Part shown: positions 1-6,969 of the stretch, piece by piece
Layout of the letters: each line of letters begins with the position of its first letter
How positions within the stretch are numbered: position 1 is the stretch's first letter
Assembly (NCBI GenBank): GCA_965659675.1
Contig: CBFHWY010000097.1
Coordinates: forward strand, 1 to 8,915
Direction of reading: 5' to 3'
DNA: 8,915 nt
From: CBFHWY01 sp965659675
GTDB lineage: Bacteria; Bacteroidota; Bacteroidia; Flavobacteriales_G; Salibacteraceae
Program-made: the position numbers and the translations under genes
The notes under the pieces: model-generated
Databases searched by the model: none
Told to the model about the DNA's origin: nothing
Seen by the model: only the letters and a program-made list of their open reading frames with translations

Positions 1-1030
1 GGCTTGCCAACTACTTTTACCCAAAGCTTTTTTTGACGTTGGGTTTTTATTTGGAGTTCGAGGTCAAATCCCTTGTGTTTGGAAATTGCTAAATCAAGAG
101 CCTTCTTAATCGACTCTGAACTTTTACCCTTCAGATAAAAGCTTAGCCCTTCTTCCAATGTTGGATTATAAGTTGTTGGTACTTCATGAATTTCACGTGT
201 TATCTTGGACCAGTAAACACGCTTTCGTTTTACGTCGTATTCCCAAACCCCAATTCGCGATAATTCAATNNNNNNNNNNNNNNNNNNNNNNNNNNNNGGT
301 TTTTGAACTGATCAAAATCATAATTACTTGTCAGGTCTTTCATTGCGCCGTCAATCCGGGTTGCATGTTCATCATCACCAGAAATCAACCTTCCAAAACT
401 GATAACATTTTTTACCCTTCCGGACTTGGTGATTATTCTATGTCTTTGCTCAAACCTACCGTATTTCTCTAGGTCTCTCTCAATGACTTTAGCGATAAAC
501 TCATCATCTGGATGAATGAATTCCCTCCACCAATTCGAATTGGAAGGCATGCAATTGATTTCAGTATCAAAAAAATGCTGAAAAGATGGGCTAATGTATG
601 TGAATTCTTTATCTGGAAGACTCACCGACCAATGCACCTCTGACAGCGATTCGGTAATATCATTAGAAATTGGGTAATCTTGGCTTACTCGGTTTTCAGC
701 ATTATTACCTACGATCTGTATCATGACTCTGTCATCTACCAATATCTTATTTACAACAATGCTTTGCCCGCCAATATTTTTTGCTTTAATCTCGTGATTC
801 AGCGACTCAAGATTAAAATCTTGATAAACCAGCTTAATTTTTTCATGCTCTGGAGATGTTGAACCAAAAAAATCTCGTACATCTTGGTTTATCAAATTCT
901 TTGAACCAATTCCAAGGTAGCTTAGTGCAGACGGACAAATCTCGTTCACTACGCCTAGTTTCTTTACTCCAGATTTCGAATTTTCTATATTGTGGTATAT
1001 TAATCCTACGCTTAAGCTCTGACCTGCCAT
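1..1030 (-). CDS. Multi-PAS sensory protein, N-terminal part (runs off left edge, contains N gap)
   Basis: Residues are numbered from the ATG at 1030-1028; a TTG two codons upstream is the alternative start. Three PAS-like regions are visible. PAS1 spans about residues 5-108 and has the fold-like run GVVNEICPSALSYLG. PAS2 spans about 126-235, with the PAS_3-type FIHPDDE near 171-177 and a PAC-like ending RIDGAMKDLT. PAS3 lies beyond the N run (269 down to 1) and starts IELSRIGVWEYD, a typical PAS_3 opening; it stays open for 89 codons to the window edge. PAS domains bind small ligands or cofactors and pass signals to an output domain. That domain, most often a histidine kinase or GGDEF, would lie outside the window, so the output is unknown. 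The 28 N do not keep the frame: read literally the protein stops at 230, but a gap of 26 or 29 bases would join the two halves. No Shine-Dalgarno site is seen. An in-frame hydrophobic stretch lies upstream of the ATG without a normal start codon. Confidence 0.75.
270..297. other. Assembly gap (28 N) inside the PAS gene
   Basis: A run of 28 undetermined bases. The reading frame before it (codons starting at 301, 298 on the minus strand) needs a gap length of 2 modulo 3 to meet the PAS frame that resumes at 269; 28 is 1 modulo 3. The length is therefore probably an estimate. The linker expected between two PAS domains, about ten residues, fits a true gap of about this size. Confidence 0.95.
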
Positions 1031-1184
1031 TAACAAATGAATTAAATAAATAATGAAAATAAGCCCAAAAAACCAGTTTGCAACTTTATTTCAAAATTGA
1101 CTCTAAATTTAATTAAAGTGTAGTTTTCCTTATGTACGCTTCCTGAAATTTGTAGCCTTTCCGCAAAATGGGAATCTTAGGTTA

Positions 1185-1907
1185 CCTTGGAAAGGCTTAG
1201 ATGAGTGCTATGGCAGATTGAGATACAGCGGTTATCCGTATGGACACAGAAGAGTCTTGCGAGTTTACAGAAAGCTGGGTCTACAGCTGTGAAAAAATAG
1301 ATAGAAAAGAGTTCCTTCTCGTTTGAAGGCACCTTTAAGCTTTCCAATCAGAATGAACATGGTCTGGAGTATGCCCGCCTGCCGGAGGGCAGGGACTTTA
1401 TACATAATGTATTATAAATTGGAAGAAAGTTCAGAGTGTTGTACGTGATTGATGATTTTAATCGAGAAGCACTGGCAGTTGACTCTGCCTTTAGCTTTCC
1501 TTCCATCAACGTAACCGACCTGATGGCAAGACTCATAGAATTCAATGGAACACCGAGTATAATAAGGGTTGATAACGAAAGTGAGTTCATTGCTCACAAC
1601 TTCCAACACTGGTGCAAAGAACAACAGGATGAGATCAAGTATATACAGCCAGGTAAACCGGTGCAGAATGCCTATGTTGAACGGTTCAACAGACACTTTA
1701 GAGAAGAGACTCTGGATGCCCATATCTATATAAGGACTAGATGACGTTAAAGAACTATCAGAAAACTGGAGAAAGGATTACAACCAATATCAGCCTCACA
1801 TGTCATTCATGGGAATGAGTCCAAACCCGTTCGTAGAGAAATACAAATACATTAGCAATCAACCAGAATCCCTATTATTATACTATCGGAAGAAGGAACA
1901 GGCTTAA
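1185..1907 (+). pseudogene. Degenerate IS3-family transposase (OrfB, rve/DDE domain)
   Basis: Pieces of one IS3-family OrfB can be read in three frames. Around 1188-1289 comes YGHRR followed directly by VLRVYRKLGL; in intact relatives about a dozen residues separate these blocks, so there is an internal deletion. In-frame stops follow at 1290-1292 (TGA) and 1302-1304 (TAG). Then NMVWSM is read up to 1373, a 20-bp insertion breaks the frame, and the sequence resumes with DF at 1394, meets TAA at 1415-1417, and continues with VIDDFNREAL, the second-Asp motif RVDNESEF, and IQPGKPVQNAYVERFN containing the third catalytic residue Glu. A shift near 1729-1737 moves the C-terminus (LDDVKELSENWRKDYNQYQPH and onward) to another frame, ending at TAA 1905-1907. 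The integrase-core motifs resemble the IS2/IS407-like branch. No OrfA and no convincing terminal inverted repeats were found. The element is inactive. Confidence 0.88.
1374..1393. repeat. 20-bp GC-rich palindromic insert in the transposase remnant
   Basis: Seventeen of 20 bases are G or C, unlike the AT-rich surroundings. It contains the perfect inverted repeat CCTGCC-GGAG-GGCAGG (1378-1393). Removing exactly these 20 bases joins the transposase frames on either side, so that the IS3-family motif WSM-DF is restored. It therefore looks like an insertion into the gene and resembles the short dispersed palindromes known from many bacterial genomes (REP-like). Membership of a repeat family in this genome is inference. 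Confidence 0.6.
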
Positions 1908-1940
1908 AAACATGTAGTACATCATAGTTGATTAGAAATA

Positions 1941-1969
1941 AAAAAAGGGAGGCAGAACCTCCCTTTTTT
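1941..1969. terminator. Bidirectional rho-independent terminator
   Basis: A6-GGGAGG-CAGAA-CCTCCC-T6: a 6-bp GC-rich stem (1947-1952 with 1958-1963), 5-base loop, and A/T tracts that extend the stem and give a T-run on either strand. It lies 18 bp beyond the stop codon of the minus-strand surface-protein gene, so it should end that transcript, and it would also stop plus-strand reading from the transposase remnant. Confidence 0.9.
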
Positions 1970-1987
1970 CAGCGATATCTGAATTTA

Positions 1988-4900
1988 CTATTTCGTAATA
2001 ATTAGCTTTTGGTCATAGAGTCTTCTGCCCTTCTGATTACTTAACTCCAGGAAGTAAGTACCAGGAGTTAGGTGGTTCAGATCAATTTTAGTTTCCTGGT
2101 CAATGATTTGAGCTGATCGAACTTTTCTTCCCGTCATATCGATAACCCTAAGAAACAAAACATCGGAATGGATAGGATTAACTAGACTAATATGCCCTGA
2201 AGAGGGATTAGGGAAAACTCGAATCGACTCCACAGGCTTTTCAGAAGATGCCGTAATAAATGAGACTCGAATAGTGTCTACCCCAACACACATGTTAGAG
2301 TCTTTCACTTGTACTGAGAAGAGAGTGTCAAGCTTGATTACAACGGAAATTGAATCCGTAGTGTCTCCCGTACTCCAGAGAATGTTTTTATCTGGGTGTC
2401 CAGCATTCAAACTAAGGACTGCGTTTAAACCTAAAGCAGTATCACTTCCTAAAGAAATTTGAGGTAAAGGATTAACTTTCACAGCCATTGAGCACTCATT
2501 TAAATTAGCAGATTGATCTGTAGCAGCAAAGGTGATAGAATAATTCCCAGCGCTCAAGTTATCTCCTTTCATAGGCCCACTCACATTGTTGACGTACACA
2601 AGACAATTATCTGTTACTTGCGGATCATCATAAGTGAGGATTCCCTCACAGATGATCAGATCTTTTGGACATATAATTTTAGGACTAATAGTATCTATCA
2701 CTTCAACATTCACTGATAGACTATCTGTATTTCCATTCTGATCACTTCCAATAAGATAAGTATTTGTTCTACCTATCTGGCCGCAATCAAAAGACGCAGG
2801 ACTTATAAATAACGTATCAATACCACAATTATCAAAGCTTGAGGAATCTACATCACTCAATATCAGTTGTCCCGCCCCCAAAGAATCGAGATAAATCTCA
2901 ACATTATTTCGAGCCTGAAGATGAGGCTTTATGGTATCGATTATAGTTATTAATACTGTATCACTTGCAATATTTCCGCTGTTATCGACAGCTGAAAATA
3001 TGCTTCTGTGAACTCCTGTATCAACACATGTGAAGCTTGAGGGTGAGAGTTGGTAGGAAACAATTGAGCAATTATCGCTTGTTGCACTATCCACATCTGA
3101 CGGCTTCACCACTACTGTACCAGAATCTGTTAAATAAGCAAATATGCTTTTAACCTCAATGTTTGGTTTTATTGTGTCTAAAACATTAATTCCAAAGGTC
3201 GTACTGTCTGTATTCCCAGAATTATCAGTAACTCTCAGGATAGTAGAACTACCTCCCAAATCCGCACATGTGAAAGTACTTTGATCTAGCGAAATGGCGC
3301 TAATCCCACAATTATCGGAACTACCGTTATTCACCATAGAGGTATTTACAGTAAACTGGCCAGAGCTATCAAGATAAACATTGATAGTTTTAGCCCTGGC
3401 AACGGGCTTATTGGTGTCTAACACTGTAATAGTAAATTGCGCAGTATCTGTATTAGATGAAGCATCAATTACCCAAAAACTTTCGGTCGATCTACCGGTA
3501 TCAGAGCAGCTAAAGCTCGACTTGGAGATCCCAAAAGTTGAAATTGAACAATTATCCGAAGAATTACTATCTACGTCCGAAGATGTTATAGATGCTGAAC
3601 CAGTGGCATCCAAATAAACAGTTATTGCCTTTGCATTTGCTGAAGGTTTGATTGTATCTATCACAGTAATGCTGAGGACCGTAAAAGCTGTATTTCCGTT
3701 AATGTCCTGAGCGGTTAATCGAATTTGATTTAGACCTGTATCTGAACAATTAAAGGCATTTTTAGATAAACTCAACGAAGCAAGACTGCAATTATCCGAA
3801 GATCCATTATCCACCTGGCTAGATGTTATCTGAGCAGTTCCCACGCTGTCAAGGTACACGGTTAAATTCCTGGCTAAAACGTTTGGTCTGACTGTATCAA
3901 TGACATTTATGGAAACTCGAGAACTGTCAACATTTCCGCTGTAATCAGTTACTGAAAACCAAATAGTATTTGAACCGACATCAGAACAATTAAAGGATTG
4001 TTTGCTTAATATTTTAGAGCCCAGGCTACAATTATCCGAGCTACCGTTATCTACCATAGATGTGCTGACGGTAACCTGACCAGCGCCATCAAGATAAGCA
4101 TTGACAGTTTTAGCCCTGGCAACCGGCTTAATGGTATCTAACACGGTAAAATTAACTTGAAGAGAATCTGTCAAACCATTATTATCTGTAGCTCTGACGG
4201 TAATAGTATTAGAACCCGTATCCGCACAACTAAAGTTTTGTTTAGAAAGAGAAGAGGAGCTTATACTGCAATTATCAGTTATTGTAGCTACATCAGAGGC
4301 AACAATGGTAAGTGTACCAGAAGTATTAAGGTACAGCGTTGAATTTAAGCTAACAATTGATGGTGCCAATGTGTCATTTAGAGGAACTGTGTCTGAGGCT
4401 GTTCCTTTACAGCCATCACTGTTAGTTACGGTTACCCTGTAAGAACCAGCTCCTAGACTGGATGCGGTTCTGGACGTTTGACCATTCGACCAATTATATT
4501 GATTATATGTTGAATCCACTTGAAGCGAACCATCACTTTGTCCGTTACAGGATTCCCCGCTTATTAGAGAAATACTTGGAACCACTAAACCTGGCTCACT
4601 TACATTGACTGTAACTGAATCTGTACAAGAGTTATCATCGGTAACAGTTAACACAAAATTACCAGCACTTAACCCTGTTAAATCTTTTGTCGAGCTCCCA
4701 TTACTCCATGCATATGTAAAAGGACCTACGCCACCTGAAACATTAGTATTTATCGACCCATTAGATTGCCCAAAACATGCTACATCAGTTGCAGTCGGTG
4801 TTAAAGTGATGTCAGCAGGTTGAGCAACAGTAAATGATGTATTTACAGAATTTCCACCATTATCTGTTACAGTAACGGTATATGTTCCGGCGGCCAAATC

Positions 4901-6409
4901 TTCTAAAATACTTACGCCTGGAAGCTCAATTAAAGGTCTTCTGTTTGTTCCACTACTCCATGAGATATCGTTCCACCTCCCACTTGAAATAAATTGAACA
5001 AAGTCTTCATTCCCACTATTATTTGGCTCACCTGCGCCCCAGTTTGAATAGCTGAAAGATTCGCCAGAATCCCACACAAAAGTACCCTCGCTATCCTTGT
5101 CGGTTAGCCCTATGTAATTACCCGATTGAGCTCCATTTGACCAAAGCCATGAATTTTCAGATGCAGAAGTTATTGAGGCGAGATAACCATAATATGTTTG
5201 TGCCTCATCTGAGGCAACAGTGTAAGATGAAGTCTGTGAATTTCTTCGATAGTAACTATGAGTACCTCTGTGGCCTAGCAAAGTGTATCCTGATATTGTT
5301 TGCCCCGAAAACGTCGTATCACCCGTGTTCCAAACAAACCGATAAGGAGGGGTTCCACCGCTCACCTGAGCAAATATTGATGCCGTTGAATCACCGAAAC
5401 AATCAATGCTATCCGTTTGTGTGACATCTACTCCAAATAATGAGGTAATTATTACTTGACCATGGCCTCTGTTCCATGCTGCACTATTACTTTTATTTGA
5501 ACCGGCGTTATACGAGCCACCGCCTCCGCCGTCGCCGTAAGAACCACCACGTGCACCGCCACCTCCTGAGTAGCCACCGCCACCACCAGCGCCCATGTTG
5601 TCCGAGCCGCCGCCGCCGCCGCCGCCGAAACCTCCGTCACCGCCTTCATCTCTTCCATCGTTCCATCGTACACCACCTTCGGCACCATTTAGGGGTCTTT
5701 GACCTCCTTGGGCACCTCTTGAGCCTCCCCCAAAGTTATAATTTGTAGGGTTGTTCCCTCCGGTACCGTCAGTGAGCCAGCCTGAGCCTCCTCCAGCCCA
5801 ATAACTAGCTCCACCTGTATTTCTGCGGCCTCCGTTTCCATTTTGTCCGCCGGTACTGGATATACCTTGAGCGTTATTTCCATTTATTCCTGCATTGGCG
5901 TTTATTCCACTGTAGGTTCCGGTGTTACTCGAAGCACCACCACCACCTCCTGCAGCTACAAGAAGTTGCGATCCTGTGTTTATCCAAACATATGATCCGC
6001 CTCCACCACCAGCGCCTGCATTGTCAATGTTACCAAAACGAGTATCGCCACCCTTTTGGCCGACTACAACTTTTATTGTTTGCCCTGCGGTCAAATTGAA
6101 TTCACCCACCATGCGTGCTCCACGTCCACCGCGATTTCCAGTTGTGTAGATATCACGTCCTCCTTCAGCTCCTCTTACATCTATTCTATATGGCCCTGAT
6201 GTTGGCACAACCCACTCCTGGATACCTCTCGTTCGTATTGTTACTTTATTTTGTAGGTTATTTCCAGAGCTATACGTGCTGTTTACTTGAGACTGTGATG
6301 GTCCTAATCGGCCGCTCGCGCCGCAATTAGTAAATGTAAATGTTTGCTGAGCTAAAAGACTCGGAATGCAGAATACAATTAGCGTTATTAAAGATATGGC
6401 GTACTTCAT
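1988..6409 (-). CDS. T9SS-secreted modular surface adhesin: ALK-like Gly-rich domain, SprB repeats, nested C-type lectin, HYR-like array
   Basis: 1473 residues. Signal peptide 1-20, cleaved before QQ. Residues 22-326: glycine-rich domain with CGASG, GIQ-W-VP, YRIDVRGAEGG, VVVGQKGG, LLVAAGGGGG and a closing GHGQVIITS, in the order found in the ALK/LTK-type Gly-rich family. Residues 327-366 and 501-530 are the two halves of one SprB repeat. Between them, at about 367-500, sits a C-type lectin-like domain with NYIGLTD (431-437), EPN (461-463) and WND (479-481). SprB repeats 2 and 3 lie at about 531-605 and 606-675. Seven 80-residue units follow (679-1238), each opening DT-x-x-P and carrying an SDNC-like motif. 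Next are an HYR domain (1239-1312), an Ig/PKD-like domain (about 1315-1385) and a type A T9SS sorting domain (about 1395-1473, starting RVFPNPSSG, with LTPGTYFLEL near the end). The expected fate is export to the periplasm, T9SS translocation, removal of the tail and surface anchoring. A role in adhesion or glycan binding is inference. No SprF/PorP-like partner is adjacent, consistent with a type A tail. The ATG at 6409 is chosen because it gives a complete signal peptide. Confidence 0.93.
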   Translation of the reverse strand: MKYAISLITLIVFCIPSLLAQQTFTFTNCGASGRLGPSQSQVNSTYSSGNNLQNKVTIRTRGIQEWVVPTSGPYRIDVRGAEGGRDIYTTGNRGGRGARMVGEFNLTAGQTIKVVVGQKGGDTRFGNIDNAGAGGGGGSYVWINTGSQLLVAAGGGGGASSNTGTYSGINANAGINGNNAQGISSTGGQNGNGGRRNTGGASYWAGGGSGWLTDGTGGNNPTNYNFGGGSRGAQGGQRPLNGAEGGVRWNDGRDEGGDGGFGGGGGGGSDNMGAGGGGGYSGGGGARGGSYGDGGGGGSYNAGSNKSNSAAWNRGHGQVIITSLFGVDVTQTDSIDCFGDSTASIFAQVSGGTPPYRFVWNTGDTTFSGQTISGYTLLGHRGTHSYYRRNSQTSSYTVASDEAQTYYGYLASITSASENSWLWSNGAQSGNYIGLTDKDSEGTFVWDSGESFSYSNWGAGEPNNSGNEDFVQFISSGRWNDISWSSGTNRRPLIELPGVSILEDLAAGTYTVTVTDNGGNSVNTSFTVAQPADITLTPTATDVACFGQSNGSINTNVSGGVGPFTYAWSNGSSTKDLTGLSAGNFVLTVTDDNSCTDSVTVNVSEPGLVVPSISLISGESCNGQSDGSLQVDSTYNQYNWSNGQTSRTASSLGAGSYRVTVTNSDGCKGTASDTVPLNDTLAPSIVSLNSTLYLNTSGTLTIVASDVATITDNCSISSSSLSKQNFSCADTGSNTITVRATDNNGLTDSLQVNFTVLDTIKPVARAKTVNAYLDGAGQVTVSTSMVDNGSSDNCSLGSKILSKQSFNCSDVGSNTIWFSVTDYSGNVDSSRVSINVIDTVRPNVLARNLTVYLDSVGTAQITSSQVDNGSSDNCSLASLSLSKNAFNCSDTGLNQIRLTAQDINGNTAFTVLSITVIDTIKPSANAKAITVYLDATGSASITSSDVDSNSSDNCSISTFGISKSSFSCSDTGRSTESFWVIDASSNTDTAQFTITVLDTNKPVARAKTINVYLDSSGQFTVNTSMVNNGSSDNCGISAISLDQSTFTCADLGGSSTILRVTDNSGNTDSTTFGINVLDTIKPNIEVKSIFAYLTDSGTVVVKPSDVDSATSDNCSIVSYQLSPSSFTCVDTGVHRSIFSAVDNSGNIASDTVLITIIDTIKPHLQARNNVEIYLDSLGAGQLILSDVDSSSFDNCGIDTLFISPASFDCGQIGRTNTYLIGSDQNGNTDSLSVNVEVIDTISPKIICPKDLIICEGILTYDDPQVTDNCLVYVNNVSGPMKGDNLSAGNYSITFAATDQSANLNECSMAVKVNPLPQISLGSDTALGLNAVLSLNAGHPDKNILWSTGDTTDSISVVIKLDTLFSVQVKDSNMCVGVDTIRVSFITASSEKPVESIRVFPNPSSGHISLVNPIHSDVLFLRVIDMTGRKVRSAQIIDQETKIDLNHLTPGTYFLELSNQKGRRLYDQKLIITK
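2696..4375 (-). repeat. Seven tandem 240-bp (80-residue) HYR-like coding repeats
   Basis: Unit starts are at residues 679, 758, 838, 918, 998, 1078 and 1158 of the surface protein, with the following HYR domain at 1239, so the period is 79-81 residues. Consensus features per unit are DTIKP at the start, YLD-x-x-G about 14 residues later, D-x-x-S/T-x-DNC mid-unit, then F-x-C and a TDxxGN-like segment. Each unit has two cysteines exactly 14 residues apart (714/728, 794/808, 874/888, 954/968, 1034/1048, 1114/1128, 1195/1209), a plausible intra-domain disulfide. Units 2 and 5 (about 3899-4138 and 3179-3418) share PVARAKT and an 18-base identical stretch, suggesting duplication or gene conversion. 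Confidence 0.9.
5607..5627 (-). repeat. (GGC)7 trinucleotide repeat in the Gly-rich domain
   Basis: Seven identical GGC codons encode Gly 262-268. Elsewhere in the domain glycines use mixed GGT, GGA and GGC codons. Slippage here would change the glycine run by whole residues without breaking the frame. Confidence 0.85.
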
Positions 6410-6433
6410 GAACTTTCAGGTTATTTTGGGCCA

Positions 6434-6460
6434 CAAAAGAATGAACTATTGGACTACAAA
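6434..6460 (-). promoter_or_regulatory. Candidate Bacteroidota-type promoter for the surface-protein gene
   Basis: On the minus strand TTTG (6457-6460) is followed, after 15 bases, by TTCTTTTG (6434-6441), similar to the Bacteroidota -33 TTTG and -7 TAnnTTTG elements. The second base of the -7 element does not match and the spacer is shorter than the usual 17-23, so this is tentative. It would give a leader of about 25 bases before the ATG at 6409. Confidence 0.3.
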
Positions 6461-6473
6461 CAATCCCTGTTTT

Positions 6474-6519
6474 GTTTAAAATTGTTTAAATGACCAATAA
6501 TGATGTCTAGTCGTTTAAA
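6474..6519. promoter_or_regulatory. Phased GTTTAAA repeats upstream of the surface-protein gene
   Basis: GTTTAAA occurs at 6474-6480, 6484-6490 and 6513-6519, that is 10 and 29 bases apart, close to one and three helical turns. The first two are a direct repeat of TTGTTTAAA. They lie just upstream of the candidate promoter on the minus strand, where a regulator could bind. AT-rich chance repetition is the alternative. Confidence 0.25.
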
Positions 6520-6969
6520 AACTGGGTTAAACAGCGGTAGTTTATTAATGTAAGTACAGTGAAATATTGGACGTAAACATTTATCAAACTAAGGTTAACA
6601 TGAGGTTGTATTTCATGCCCAATTCATTGCCTTATGATTATCATTTAAATCTTCAATCTGGCTTATGTTTTCTCGCACTCTCACTAATTCTTATCCGATG
6701 CCAGTTAATTCGATTGGTCTTAAAATATAACCTCATCACATCCGTGAGCAATGTTTATTGCTGAGATACGAGGACTGTGATTATAATCTGCGAATTCCTA
6801 CCTCAAAATAAGGTATGGGTAGTGTGGAATTTGATGTGTATTAAACTTATCTTACTCAAGACATTTTTCACTCACCTGGATTACCGAGATAATTTCTGAT
6901 ATTCAAGGATAAAGCAAGAACTAGCAATTTATTTTCTATAATGTATAGGTTAGACTATTTTCGCAGCGC

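Larger units (their letters stand above)
6410..6969. other. Long divergent intergenic region, no convincing gene
   Basis: 560 bp between the divergently oriented surface-protein and lnb-like genes. It is AT-rich and contains GTTTAAA repeats near 6474-6519, a TATAAT at 6937-6942 without a recognisable partner box, the short palindrome GATTATAATC at 6779-6788, and a small inverted repeat TACCT/AGGTA (6799-6803 with 6811-6815). A 65-codon plus-strand frame at 6567-6764 starts with TTG, resembles no family I know and is not called. No tRNA or other RNA gene was recognised. Confidence 0.7.

Noticed and set aside
158..472. Plus-strand frame of 104 codons across the N gap
   Set aside because: It runs through undetermined bases and is antisense to clear PAS coding sequence on the other strand.
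1348..1723. Two minus-strand frames of 80 and 103 codons
   Set aside because: They are antisense to recognisable transposase motifs and resemble no protein family.
1120..1987. Terminal inverted repeats and target duplication of the IS remnant
   Set aside because: I compared the flanks by eye and found no convincing paired ends, so element borders are left undefined.
2696..4375. Regular 240-bp repeats considered as a CRISPR or satellite array
   Set aside because: The period equals 80 codons, similarity is at protein level, and no short identical repeats with unique spacers are present.
5452..6149. Several frames rich in Arg/His, Pro or Ala/Val on both strands
   Set aside because: They are shadows of the Gly-rich coding sequence; their odd composition follows from GGN codons read in other frames or on the other strand.
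6567..6764. 65-codon plus-strand frame in the long intergenic region
   Set aside because: It has a TTG start, no recognisable motif or ribosome site, and AT-rich composition typical of chance open frames.
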